From: Nocardioides albertanoniae
Lineage (GTDB): Bacteria > Actinomycetota > Actinomycetes > Propionibacteriales > Nocardioidaceae
Assembly (NCBI RefSeq): GCF_006716315.1
Contig: NZ_VFOV01000001.1
Span: 2,558,501 to 2,622,500 of the forward strand
Direction: 5' to 3'
DNA length: 64,000 nucleotides
The notes under the pieces were generated by a model. It had not been told where the DNA came from. It saw only the letters and a list, made by a program, of their open reading frames with translations, and did no database searches. The stretch's first letter is position 1; each line of letters starts with the position of its first letter. The position numbers and the translations under genes are program-made. Positions 1-8,599 of this stretch are shown here, in pieces.

Positions 1-683
1 GCGACGTCGCTGACCAGCATGACGTGACCGTGCATGGCTGCAGCAGCGGCGGCCCCGTCACCGCGGGCGATCGCGTCGGCGATGCGCTGATGGCCTGCGA
101 GCGATGTCTTCGGGCGCTCCGGCTGCGAGAGCGACTCGATGCGGGTCTCCCGGATCAGCTCGCTGATCTCCGACATCATCTGGGCGAGGAGGGGGGAGTG
201 GGCCGCGTCGGTGACCGCGCGGTGGAAGAGCTCGTCGCCCTTGACTCCGCGGCCGCCGCTGTCGATGTCCGTCGTCATCGCCTGCAGGGCTTCGTCGATC
301 CGATCCAGGTCCTCCTGCGTACGCCGGGCGGCGGCCAGCGCCGCGATCTTGGTCTCCAGCGCGTCGCGAGCCTCGATGACGTCGGGGATCCGCTCGGCGT
401 GCGCACGGATCGCATCGGTGATCCGCTCGACCTTGGGTGTGTCGGTCAGCACGGTGCCGTCGCCGTGACGCACCGCGACCACCCCGATCACCTCCAGGGC
501 GACCAGCGCCTGGCTGAGCGTCGCCCGGCTGACTCCGAGGCTGGTGGCGAGCTTGCGTTCCGGGGGCAGCCGGTCGCCGGCCTTGAGGTCGTTCTCGGCG
601 ATCCAGGCCGTGATCTGCTCGGCGACCTGCTCGTAGAGGCGGGTTCGCTGCAGCGGGCGCGGAAACCGTGACGACTCACTCAT
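1..683 (-). CDS. GntR family regulator, FadR/FCD subgroup, 3' end outside window
   Basis: The reverse strand reads open from an ATG at 683 to the window edge, about 227 codons without a stop. Residues 1-80 form the GntR winged helix: the stretch PPERKLATSLGVSRATLSQA carries the recognition helix and is followed by an HGDGTVL wing. The remainder is helical, with spaced EARDALE, LFHRAV and HQRIADAI segments as in FCD ligand-binding domains. Such proteins usually repress carboxylate or sugar-acid catabolism. The gene is divergent from the permease at 797 across a 113-bp gap, so it probably controls that permease and its CoA-transferase partner. The C-terminal end is not visible. Confidence 0.9.
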   Translation of the reverse strand, partial: MSESSRFPRPLQRTRLYEQVAEQITAWIAENDLKAGDRLPPERKLATSLGVSRATLSQALVALEVIGVVAVRHGDGTVLTDTPKVERITDAIRAHAERIPDVIEARDALETKIAALAAARRTQEDLDRIDEALQAMTTDIDSGGRGVKGDELFHRAVTDAAHSPLLAQMMSEISELIRETRIESLSQPERPKTSLAGHQRIADAIARGDGAAAAAAMHGHVMLVSDV

Positions 684-740
684 GGCTACAGGGTATTGAC
701 GTTCGGCCGATTGTCCTATTGGCTAGGCCACTGAGCCGTC

Positions 741-756
741 TGTGATCCGGGTCACA
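741..756. promoter_or_regulatory. Crp/GlxR-like box, perfect palindrome
   Basis: TGTGATCCGGGTCACA is an exact TGTGA-N6-TCACA match, 40 bp upstream of the permease start at 797 and 57 bp upstream of the divergent GntR gene. The matrix is that of the Crp/GlxR family; that the site is bound is inference. Confidence 0.6.
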
Positions 757-796
757 TCCACGGTGCCAGCGGGGGCCATATGAGAAGGGATGTCCG

Positions 797-2125
797 ATGG
801 GACCGGAATGGGTGGCGATCATCGCGTTGGTCGCCTTGTTCGTGGCAGGCACGCTGCTGCCGATCAACATGGGAGCTCTGGCCTACGTCGCGGCGTGGCT
901 GGTCGGCATGTTCGCGCTGGATCTGGACGAGAAGGAGATCTTGGCCGGTGTCAGCGCCGATCTGATCCTGACGCTGATAGGTGTCACCTATCTGTTCGCG
1001 ATCGCGCGCAACAACGGCACCGTCGACCTGATCGTGAGCAGCGCCGTGCGCGCGGTGGGCGGTCGGGTCGCCCTGATCCCATGGGTGATGTTCGCGGTGA
1101 CCGCGCTGCTGACCGCCATGGGTGCCGCCAGCCCGGCGGCCTGCGCGATCATCGGTCCGGTGGCGCTCGGATTCGCCGCGCGCTACAAGATCAACGCCCT
1201 GATGATGGGCATGTTCGTCGTGCACGGCGCCCAGGGCGGCGGCTTCTCGCCGATCAGCATCTACGGCACGATCACCAACTCGGTGATGGTCGACAACGGT
1301 CTGCCCGCCAGCGAGATGACGGTCTTCCTCACCAGCCTGGTCGTCAACCTGATCATGGCGACGATCCTGTTCTTCGCCCTCGGTGGTCGTGCGCTGATGA
1401 GCATGCGGCTAGACCCCGACGAGGCGGCCAGCGCCGCCGCCGGCGTACCCGGTGACCTGAACGAGGGCGGTGCGACCGTCCCCGCTCGCGGCTACGGCAC
1501 CGTGGCCCCGACCGGCACCAAGCCCGGCATCCGTACCGAGCAGGTCCTGACGCTGGCCGCCTTCGTGATCGTCGCCGCCGTCGCGCTGTTCTTCGACAAG
1601 AACATCGGCTTCGCCTCGATCACCGCGGCGACCGTGCTGGCGGCCCTCTCGCCGAGCCAGCACAAGGACGCCATCCGCCAGATCGCATGGCCGACCGTGC
1701 TGCTGGTCGCCGGCGTCTCGACGTACGCCACGATCCTGAACACCGCCGGATCGCCGGAGTTCGTGGGTGGCTGGGCAGCGGGCCTGGGTGTGGCCGCCAT
1801 CGGAGCGCTCGTGCTCTGTTACGTCGGCGGCGTGGTCTCCGCGTTCGCCTCCTCGACGGCGCTGCTGCCGATCATCATCCCGATCGCGGTGCCCCTGATC
1901 GCCGAGGGTGGCATCTCGGCCGCGATGTTCGTGGCCGCGCTGGCGATCTCCTCGACGATCGTCGACGTCAGCCCGTTCTCCACCAACGGCGCGCTGATGC
2001 TGGCCAACCGACCCGAGAGCATCACCGAGGAGCGCTACTACAAGCAGATCCTCGGCTACAGCATCATCGTGGTGCTCGTCGGACCCCTCCTCGTCTGGGC
2101 CACCATGGTCCTCCCGGGCTGGTGA
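797..2125 (+). CDS. SLC13/MatC-like carboxylate permease
   Basis: This 442-residue protein is almost entirely hydrophobic, with about 11-12 membrane segments and a hydrophilic loop near residues 200-250. The N-terminal half resembles the MatC dicarboxylate carrier N-domain: an early GTLLPINMGALA segment, then GAASPAACAIIGPVA and GGGFSPISIYGTITN, the latter like the substrate and cation loops of this superfamily. It probably imports a mono- or dicarboxylate. The ATG at 797 follows a GAGAAGGGA ribosome binding site at 782-790. The CoA-transferase gene begins 5 bp after its stop, so the pair likely takes up an acid and activates it with CoA. The substrate cannot be read from sequence. Confidence 0.78.
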   Translation: MGPEWVAIIALVALFVAGTLLPINMGALAYVAAWLVGMFALDLDEKEILAGVSADLILTLIGVTYLFAIARNNGTVDLIVSSAVRAVGGRVALIPWVMFAVTALLTAMGAASPAACAIIGPVALGFAARYKINALMMGMFVVHGAQGGGFSPISIYGTITNSVMVDNGLPASEMTVFLTSLVVNLIMATILFFALGGRALMSMRLDPDEAASAAAGVPGDLNEGGATVPARGYGTVAPTGTKPGIRTEQVLTLAAFVIVAAVALFFDKNIGFASITAATVLAALSPSQHKDAIRQIAWPTVLLVAGVSTYATILNTAGSPEFVGGWAAGLGVAAIGALVLCYVGGVVSAFASSTALLPIIIPIAVPLIAEGGISAAMFVAALAISSTIVDVSPFSTNGALMLANRPESITEERYYKQILGYSIIVVLVGPLLVWATMVLPGW

Positions 2126-2130
2126 CGCAT

Positions 2131-3297
2131 ATGCGTGGACCGCTCGACGACATCGTCGTCCTCGACCTCTCTCGTGCCCTGGCCGGCCCTCACGCCGCGA
2201 TGATGCTGGGCGACCTCGGCGCCCGGGTGATCAAGGTCGAGGCGCCCGGTCACGGCGACGACACCCGGGGCTGGGGCCCGCCGTTCGTGGGGGAGGAGGG
2301 GCAGCGGGAGGCGACGTACTTCCTCTCCGCCAACCGCAACAAGGAGTCGATCACCCTCGATCTCAAGAACACTGACGACACCGAGGTGCTGCTGCGCCTG
2401 GTCGATCGCGCCGACGTGCTGATCGAGAACTTCCGCACCGGTGTCCTCGACCGGCTCGGGCTCGGCATCGAGTCGCTCCAGGCACGCAACCCGCGCCTGG
2501 TCGTGCTCTCCATCACCGGGTTCGGCCACGACGGCCCTGAGGGCGGACGGTCCGGCTACGACCAGATCGCCCAGGGCGAGGCCGGGCTGATGTCGATCAC
2601 CGGCTCGGGCCCCGAAGACCCCCAGCGGGTCGGCACCCCCATCGCCGACCTGCTGGCCGGGATGTACGGCTCCTACGGCCTGCTCGCCGCGCTCCACGAG
2701 CGAGAGCGAACCGGCCGCGGCACCGTCGTACGCACCTCGCTGCTCTCCGCGGTCGTCGGTGTCCATGGCTTCCAGGGCACCCGGTGGACGGTGGCGGGTG
2801 AGGTCGGCCGCGCTCAGGGCAACCAGCACCCGTCGATCTCGCCTTATGGCCTGTTCCGCTGCGCCGACGGCACCGTGCAGATCGCGGTCGGCAGCGAGGG
2901 CCTGTGGCGGCGCTTCTGCACCGCCTTCGACATCTCGCCCGAGCGCGAGGGGATGGCCACCAACCCCGAGCGCGCGGCCAACAGGGAGCGAGTCGTCGAG
3001 CTCGTCGAGTCGGTGTTCGCGCCGTGGCCGGCCGAGGAGCTGCTCGTCAAGCTCGCCGAAGCCGGTGTGCCGGCGGGGAAGGTGCGCTCGCTGGACGAGG
3101 TCTATGCCTGGGAGCAGACCGCCAGCCAGGGGCTGCTCATCGACGTCGACCATGCCACCTTGGGGCCGCTGACCCTTCCGGGCCCGCCGCTGCGGTTCTT
3201 CTCCGAACGCGGTGAGGTCACCCCGGTCGGCCACGCACCACCTCCCACCCTCGATGAGCACGGGGGAGACCTGCGGGCGTGGGTCGCGGACGACTGA
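2131..3297 (+). CDS. CaiB/BaiF (class III) CoA-transferase
   Basis: This 388-residue protein has the family opening (VVLDLSRALAGPHAAMMLGDLGA), followed by VIKVEAPGHGDDTRGWGPP, NRNKESITLDLK and ADVLIENFRTGVLDRLGLG. The Asp of GTPIADLLAGMYG aligns with the catalytic Asp (Asp169 of formyl-CoA transferase). Class III enzymes move CoA between carboxylic acids through an enzyme aspartyl-CoA intermediate. It lies directly behind the MatC-like permease and likely activates the imported acid; the donor and acceptor are not predictable. The ATG at 2131 is chosen because it opens the conserved N-terminus; an ORF running in from upstream covers the permease in another frame. Confidence 0.9.
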   Translation: MRGPLDDIVVLDLSRALAGPHAAMMLGDLGARVIKVEAPGHGDDTRGWGPPFVGEEGQREATYFLSANRNKESITLDLKNTDDTEVLLRLVDRADVLIENFRTGVLDRLGLGIESLQARNPRLVVLSITGFGHDGPEGGRSGYDQIAQGEAGLMSITGSGPEDPQRVGTPIADLLAGMYGSYGLLAALHERERTGRGTVVRTSLLSAVVGVHGFQGTRWTVAGEVGRAQGNQHPSISPYGLFRCADGTVQIAVGSEGLWRRFCTAFDISPEREGMATNPERAANRERVVELVESVFAPWPAEELLVKLAEAGVPAGKVRSLDEVYAWEQTASQGLLIDVDHATLGPLTLPGPPLRFFSERGEVTPVGHAPPPTLDEHGGDLRAWVADD

Positions 3298-3328
3298 GCG
3301 GGTCGTAGCCGTGTCGTCGGCGCGTCAT

Positions 3329-3334
3329 TAGACT
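3329..3334 (+). promoter_or_regulatory. -10 box TAGACT for leaderless MFS gene
   Basis: TAGACT followed by six bases puts the expected transcript start on the GTG at 3341, favouring it over the GTG at 3335. Confidence 0.5.
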
Positions 3335-3340
3335 GTGGCG

Positions 3341-4837
3341 GTGACCGAGGCCGACAGCACCCTTCTCCGGTTGGGCACCGCCAGAGGGCGATGGGTGCTC
3401 GTGACCACCGTGCTCGGTTCCGGGCTCGCGATGCTCGACTCGACCGTCGTCAACGTCGCCCTCGGCCGGATCGGAGGGGATCTCGACGCCGGCTTCTCCG
3501 GGCTGCAGTGGACCGTCAACGCCTACACGCTCAGCCTCGCCGCGCTGATCCTCCTCGGTGGCTCCCTCGGCGACCGATTCGGGCGACGACGGGTGTTCCT
3601 GATCGGTGTGGTGTGGTTCGCCGTCGCGTCGTTGCTGTGCGGGCTGGCGCCAGACATCGATCTCCTGATCGCGGCGCGAGGGTTGCAGGGGATAGGTGGA
3701 GCCCTGCTGACCCCGGGGAGCCTGGCGATCATCGCCGCCTCCTTCCATCCCGACGACCGATCCGCCGCCGTCGGTGCCTGGTCGGGGCTCAGCGGCATCG
3801 CGGCAGCGATCGGGCCGCTCGTCGGTGGCTGGCTGGTCGAGCTCGACTGGCGGTTGGTCTTCCTCGTCAACGTCCCTGTCGCTGTGCTCATCGTCGTGGT
3901 CGCGGCCCGCCACGTGCCCGAGACCCGTGACCCCGACGCCGGTGGCCGGCTCGACCTGACCGGCACCGTGCTGGCCGCGGCCGGGCTGGGCGCCCTGACC
4001 TTCGGGCTGACCCGAGCGGGCGAGGTGGGGTTCGGGGGCTCGGTCGCGACGACCGCTGTCGCCGGTGTTGCGTGCCTGGTCGCCTTCGTGGTCGTCGAGG
4101 CTCGCTCGGCTCACCCCTTGGTGCCGCTCAGCCTGTTCCGCAACCCGCAGTTCAGCGCCGCCAACGCGGTCACCCTGCTCGTCTACGCCGCGCTGGGGGT
4201 GATCTTCGTGCTGCTCGTGCTGCAGCTCCAGGTCGTCAGCGGCTGGTCGCCGCTCGCCGCCGGCTCGGCGCTGCTGCCGGTGACCGTGGTGATGTTGCTC
4301 TTCTCCTCCCGTGCGGGCGCGCTGGCGCAGCGAGTCGGCCCGCGGCTGCCGATGACGGTGGGGCCGCTGCTCGCGGCGGGCGGCGTGCTCTGGATGGGGC
4401 GGATCGGCCCGCAGGCGTCGTACGTCCTCGACGTGCTCGCGCCCGTGCTGCTCTTCGCCTCGGGCCTCACCCTGCTGGTCTCGCCGCTGACCGCCACCGT
4501 GCTCGACGCCGCCGACGACCGGCACGCGGGCATCGCCTCCGGCGTCAACAACGCGGTGGCCAGGACCGCCGGCCTGCTCGCGGTGGCCGTGATCCCAGCG
4601 GCCGTCGGGATCGCCGGCGACGACTACACCGACCCGATCTCCTTCGACGACGGCTTCGGCACCGCGATGCTCGTGAACGCCGGCCTCCTCATCATCGGCG
4701 CCGCCCTCGCGATCGCATTCGTACGCCGCCCGCTCGCCGTCGAACCCACGCCCGAGGATCACCGGGTGCACATCGAGACGTGCGCCCACTGCGGCGTCAC
4801 CGGCACGCAGCTTCACCCCGCCGACCACGACCTCTGA
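3341..4837 (+). CDS. DHA2 family MFS exporter (EmrB/QacA type)
   Basis: A 498-residue, 14-segment major facilitator. Visible family marks are LDSTVVNVALGRIG in helix 1, the loop 2-3 motif GGSLGDRFGRRRVFLIG, helix 4 RGLQGIGGALLTPGSLAII and motif C-like GLSGIAAAIGPLVGGWLV, all typical of proton-driven DHA2 multidrug or antibiotic exporters. The extreme C-terminus carries a short hydrophilic tail, ETCAHCGVTGTQLHP, with a CxxC pair that transporters of this family do not need. The start is set at GTG 3341 from the -10 box; GTG 3335 would add two residues. The substrate is unknown. Confidence 0.85.
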   Translation: MTEADSTLLRLGTARGRWVLVTTVLGSGLAMLDSTVVNVALGRIGGDLDAGFSGLQWTVNAYTLSLAALILLGGSLGDRFGRRRVFLIGVVWFAVASLLCGLAPDIDLLIAARGLQGIGGALLTPGSLAIIAASFHPDDRSAAVGAWSGLSGIAAAIGPLVGGWLVELDWRLVFLVNVPVAVLIVVVAARHVPETRDPDAGGRLDLTGTVLAAAGLGALTFGLTRAGEVGFGGSVATTAVAGVACLVAFVVVEARSAHPLVPLSLFRNPQFSAANAVTLLVYAALGVIFVLLVLQLQVVSGWSPLAAGSALLPVTVVMLLFSSRAGALAQRVGPRLPMTVGPLLAAGGVLWMGRIGPQASYVLDVLAPVLLFASGLTLLVSPLTATVLDAADDRHAGIASGVNNAVARTAGLLAVAVIPAAVGIAGDDYTDPISFDDGFGTAMLVNAGLLIIGAALAIAFVRRPLAVEPTPEDHRVHIETCAHCGVTGTQLHPADHDL

Positions 4838-4857
4838 TGGGGTTGCACGCCCATCGC

Positions 4858-4863
4858 TAGGGT
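4858..4863 (+). promoter_or_regulatory. -10 box TAGGGT, leaderless start
   Basis: TAGGGT, six bases, then the ATG at 4870 of the OsmC gene; no Shine-Dalgarno sequence lies between. Confidence 0.55.
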
Positions 4864-4869
4864 GCGGAC

Positions 4870-5337
4870 ATGGCACTGACCCACGACTACACGGTCTCGG
4901 TGGAGTGGACGGGCAACCGCGGCACCGGCACCAGCGGCTACCGCGACTACGCCCGAGACCACGTCGTACGCATCGAGGGACTGCCCGATATCCTCGGCTC
5001 CGCCGACCCGACCTTCCGCGGCGACGCGACCCGGCACAACCCCGAGCAGCTGCTGCTGACCTCGCTGGCGCAGTGCCACATGCTCTCCTACCTGCACCAG
5101 GCCGTGACTGTCGGCGTCGTCGTGGTCGGCTATCGCGACGCCGCGATCGCCACCATGGAGACGCAGGGGACCGGCGGGCGGTTCACCCGGGCGGTGCTGC
5201 GCCCGGTCGTCACCGTCGCCGACGCGTCCATGATCGAGGCCGCGACCACCGCACACCACCAGGCCCACCTCGACTGTTTCATCGCCAACAGCGTGAACTT
5301 TCCGGTCGAGGTCGAGCCGACCGTTCAGGTTGGATGA
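4870..5337 (+). CDS. OsmC family protein
   Basis: A 155-residue OsmC/Ohr-fold protein. Cys69 (SLAQCHMLSYLH) and Cys136 (AHLDCFIANSVNFPV) sit at the usual spacing of the thiol pair that reduces organic hydroperoxides, and NPEQLLLTS precedes the first Cys as in OsmC. The N-terminal half has the YTVSVEWTGNRGTGTSGYRDY pattern of the YhfA/OsmC branch. It is cytoplasmic and is expected to detoxify organic peroxides with a dithiol partner; the natural substrate is inferred. It has its own leaderless promoter and lies 32 bp after the exporter gene. Confidence 0.87.
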   Translation: MALTHDYTVSVEWTGNRGTGTSGYRDYARDHVVRIEGLPDILGSADPTFRGDATRHNPEQLLLTSLAQCHMLSYLHQAVTVGVVVVGYRDAAIATMETQGTGGRFTRAVLRPVVTVADASMIEAATTAHHQAHLDCFIANSVNFPVEVEPTVQVG

Positions 5338-5383
5338 TCCGGAGCTGCGTGGGACCAACGGCACTGGTAGGAGGCGCGAAAAC

Positions 5384-7246
5384 ATGACGGAGCAGGTGCG
5401 AGCACTGGCCGAGCTGGTCCGTGCCGACCAGTCGGTCACGCCCGAAGAGCTGCGGGAGGCCGCTGTCGGCCTTGAAGAGGAGACCGTCCGAGCGCTCCTC
5501 GACGTACGTGCGCGGCTCGACCGCCTGCGCGCTCGCGACCGTGAGCTCTCCTCGCTGATGGCCAGCCTTCGTGAGCTCGTGGAGGTGCGTGACGTCCAGA
5601 GGCTCCTGCAGAAGCTCGTCGACCGCGCGCACGAGCTCATGGGCACCGACCTGACCTACCTCTCGGAGTACGACGAAGCGACCGACGAGCTGCTCGTGCG
5701 AGCAAACCGGGGCACGATCTCGTCGAACATGCGCGACCTGCGGGTCCCTGCCGGCATCGGCTTGGCCAGCAAGGTCGTGCAGACACGTACGCCCCAATGG
5801 ACCGCTGCCTACGATGCCGCGGCGTTCCCCCACGAGAGCGAGGTCACCGCGGCGGTCGAGGCCGAACACATGGAGTCGATCCTCGGGGTGCCGCTGATCT
5901 CCTCGGATCGGGTGCTCGGTGTTCTCTTCGCCGCAGACCGTTCCGCCCACACCTTCAGCAGCGAGCAGATCTCCCTTCTCACCGCGTTCGCGGACCAGGC
6001 GGCGGTGATTCTGCAGTCGGCTCGGCTGCTGGCCGCGGAGCGTGAGTCGGCGGCCAACGCGGCCGCCGCCCGCGCGGAGGCAGAGCAGCGGGCCTCCGCG
6101 ATGGAGGGATCCGCCAGTCTCCACGAGCGTCTGACCCGGCTGGTGCTCGAGGGTGAGGGATCGTCCGCGATCGCGAGGATCCTGGCCGAGTCGCTCGGGC
6201 GTCCGGTCGCGATCGCGGATCGAGACCTCGCGCCGTTGGCGACGAGCGACGATCGGGCGGCGGGCTGGTGGAGCGCCGGGCGACTCGGCCCCGAGGTCAG
6301 CGGCGCGATCGAGAAGAGCCGGGGCACTGCAAGATGGGTCGACGTCGGCACCGACGTCCTCGGCGTGGTCGCTGCGATGGCCGGGCGCACGTTGCTCGGC
6401 GTGCTGCTGGTGGGCGGAGACCCACTCGACGAGGTGCAGCGTCGGACGGTCGAACGCGGGGCGCAGAGCCACGCCCTGGTCACCATGCAGCGAGATGCGA
6501 TCGCCGACGCCGAGGAGCGAGTCCGCGGTGAGCTGGTCGGCGATCTCGTCTCCGGGCGCCAGAGCTGGAACGGTTTGCGCCACCGAGCCTCGCAGCGCGG
6601 CGTGAATCTCGCCGGGAGCTGGACGCCGGTGGTCACGGCCGGATGGAAGCAACAGCGGTGGAGCCTGGTGCGTGCACTGTCAGGCCTCGACTCCGGGTGG
6701 CTGGTCGCGCAGCACGACGCCGGTGTGGTTGCGCTGGTGCCGGGATCACCCGACTCGCGGCAGCTGGCCGATCGGGTCCACGCGCGCTTGGCCCTCGGTG
6801 GTGGCACGGGTTTGGTCCTGATCGGCAGCACGACCCGGATCGAGGACATCCCCGGCGAGGTCGCCGAGCTCTCCACGCTCTCGCGGATGCTCCCCGGGAT
6901 CGGAGTCAGCGACGCCGCCGTCATGGGACAGGACTACGCGCCGTACCTGGCTCTGTTCGGGCCGGACGGCGATCGAGCGCTGGCGTTCGCTCGCGGCCTT
7001 CTCGACCCGTTGCTGGCATGGGACACGTCGCACCGCTCCGACCTGGTTCGCACGCTCGACGCATTCCTGACTCACAACGCCAGCGTGACCCGGGCCGCAG
7101 CGGCACTCTTCGTGCACCCGAACACCGTCAAGCAGCGCCTCGAGCGTATCGACCAGCTGCTCCCAGGGTGGCGACGTCAGGAGGCCAGGTTCCGACTGGG
7201 GATCGCGCTGCAGCTCCACAGCCTGTCCAGATCGGACACTCCATAG
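5384..7246 (+). CDS. GAF domain regulator with PucR/CdaR-type C-terminal HTH
   Basis: This 620-residue protein begins at an ATG preceded by AGGAGG at 5369-5374. Residues about 10-60 are a helical linker. Residues about 65-210 form a GAF domain (YLSEYDEATDELLVRANRG, then LGVPLISSDRVLGVLFAADR). An alanine-rich coiled coil and a degenerate middle domain follow. The last 60 residues are the PucR C-terminal HTH: FLTHNASVTRAAAALFVHPNTVKQRLERI. Proteins of this design are ligand-sensing activators of neighbouring catabolic operons. It ends 84 bp before the HMG-CoA reductase gene on the same strand, so control of the mva operon is the obvious inference. Confidence 0.85.
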   Translation: MTEQVRALAELVRADQSVTPEELREAAVGLEEETVRALLDVRARLDRLRARDRELSSLMASLRELVEVRDVQRLLQKLVDRAHELMGTDLTYLSEYDEATDELLVRANRGTISSNMRDLRVPAGIGLASKVVQTRTPQWTAAYDAAAFPHESEVTAAVEAEHMESILGVPLISSDRVLGVLFAADRSAHTFSSEQISLLTAFADQAAVILQSARLLAAERESAANAAAARAEAEQRASAMEGSASLHERLTRLVLEGEGSSAIARILAESLGRPVAIADRDLAPLATSDDRAAGWWSAGRLGPEVSGAIEKSRGTARWVDVGTDVLGVVAAMAGRTLLGVLLVGGDPLDEVQRRTVERGAQSHALVTMQRDAIADAEERVRGELVGDLVSGRQSWNGLRHRASQRGVNLAGSWTPVVTAGWKQQRWSLVRALSGLDSGWLVAQHDAGVVALVPGSPDSRQLADRVHARLALGGGTGLVLIGSTTRIEDIPGEVAELSTLSRMLPGIGVSDAAVMGQDYAPYLALFGPDGDRALAFARGLLDPLLAWDTSHRSDLVRTLDAFLTHNASVTRAAAALFVHPNTVKQRLERIDQLLPGWRRQEARFRLGIALQLHSLSRSDTP

Positions 7247-7270
7247 CGTCGATCCTGTCTGGTTTCGACA

Positions 7271-7286
7271 TGTGCGGCACGTCACA
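7271..7286. promoter_or_regulatory. Crp/GlxR-like box before mvaA
   Basis: TGTGC-GGCACG-TCACA matches TGTGA-N6-TCACA in nine of ten positions and ends 44 bp before the HMG-CoA reductase start at 7331. Confidence 0.45.
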
Positions 7287-7330
7287 ACGAATGGTGTCCT
7301 TGGCGGGTCAGTCAACTGAGAGGACAGCTC

Positions 7331-8599
7331 GTGACCACCAGCCGCATCCAAGGCTTCCGCAACCTGAGTGTCGAGGAGCGTCGCTCCGTCGTGACCCAGC
7401 AGACCGGCGTCGACGCCGCCGCGCTCGCTGCATTCGACGACGGCGGCTTCGGGGCCGATGCCGCCAACCATCTGAGCGAGAACGTCATCGGCACGTTCTC
7501 CCTGCCGATCGGCATCGCGGCCAACCACACGGTCAACGGGCGGGACGTGCTCGTCCCGATGGTCACCGAAGAGGCGTCGGTGATCGCCGCCGCCAGCAAC
7601 GGCGCGCGGATGGCAAGAACGCTGGGTGGCTTCCACACCTCGAGCACAGGTCCGATCATGCAGGCACAGATCCAGGTGGTCGACGTCGTCGACCCTCACG
7701 CCGCGCGACTCCGTGTTCTCGAGGCTCGCCATGAGCTGATCGAGCTCGCCGAAGCCCAAGACCCCAAGCTCGCCGAGGTCGGTGGCGGTGTCCGCGACCT
7801 CACCGTCCGTGTCGTCGACTTCGAGGACGAGGCGTACGTGGTGGCTCACCTGGTCGTCGACGTGCGCGACGCGATGGGCGCCAACGCGGTCAACACCATG
7901 GCCGAGGCAGTGGCCGACCGGGTAGCCGAGCTCGCCGGCGGGCGTGTCGTCCTCAGGATCCTCACCAACAAGGCCGACCTTCGCCTGGCGCGTGCCCGCG
8001 CCGTGCTCGACGCCGAGACGCTCGGTGGGGATCAGGTCGTCGACGACATGGTCCACGCCTACAAGCTCGCGGCCGGTGACCCCTATCGCGCGGCCACCCA
8101 TAACAAGGGCATCATGAACGGCATCTCCGCCGTGGTGCTCGCGACCGGCAACGACACCCGCGCCGTCGAGGCCGGAGCGCACTCCCACGCCGTCAGCGCC
8201 GAGGGCCGCTACACCTCGCTGTCGACCTTCGAGAAAGATGCTGACGGCAACATCGTGGCGACCCTCGAGCTTCCCATGCCGGTCGGGCTCGTCGGCGGCG
8301 CGACCAAGACCCACCCGGGCGCTCGCGCCGCGGTCGCGCTGACCGGCGCGACCTCTGCCGCCGAGCTCGCCGAGCTCATCACCGCTGTCGGGCTGGCGCA
8401 GAACATCGCCGCGCTCCGGGTGCTCGCCAGCGAAGGCGTACAGCGCGGCCACATGTCACTGCACGCGAAGAACATCGCCATCGCCGTGGGGGCCGGTCCC
8501 GGCGAGATCGGTCAGGTCGTCGAGCGGCTCATCGCCGAGAAGGCATTCCGCCACGACCGCGCCGAGGCCGTGCTCGCTGACCTGCGGAGCGGGAAATGA
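7331..8599 (+). CDS. mvaA: Hydroxymethylglutaryl-CoA reductase, class II (degradative type)
   Basis: A 422-residue class II HMG-CoA reductase. All four catalytic residues known from Pseudomonas mevalonii are recognisable: Glu81 in TEEASVIAAAS, Lys259 in HNKGIMNG, Asp275 in GNDTRAVEA and His374 in QRGHMSLHAK. The N-terminal ENVIGTFSLPIGIA segment is also family-typical. Class II enzymes often oxidise mevalonate plus CoA to HMG-CoA with NAD(P), although some act in synthesis. Here the start of HMG-CoA lyase overlaps its end and no kinase or other mevalonate-pathway biosynthetic gene is near, so catabolism is favoured. Start GTG 7331 follows GAGAGGA at 7318-7324. Confidence 0.94.
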   Translation: MTTSRIQGFRNLSVEERRSVVTQQTGVDAAALAAFDDGGFGADAANHLSENVIGTFSLPIGIAANHTVNGRDVLVPMVTEEASVIAAASNGARMARTLGGFHTSSTGPIMQAQIQVVDVVDPHAARLRVLEARHELIELAEAQDPKLAEVGGGVRDLTVRVVDFEDEAYVVAHLVVDVRDAMGANAVNTMAEAVADRVAELAGGRVVLRILTNKADLRLARARAVLDAETLGGDQVVDDMVHAYKLAAGDPYRAATHNKGIMNGISAVVLATGNDTRAVEAGAHSHAVSAEGRYTSLSTFEKDADGNIVATLELPMPVGLVGGATKTHPGARAAVALTGATSAAELAELITAVGLAQNIAALRVLASEGVQRGHMSLHAKNIAIAVGAGPGEIGQVVERLIAEKAFRHDRAEAVLADLRSGK

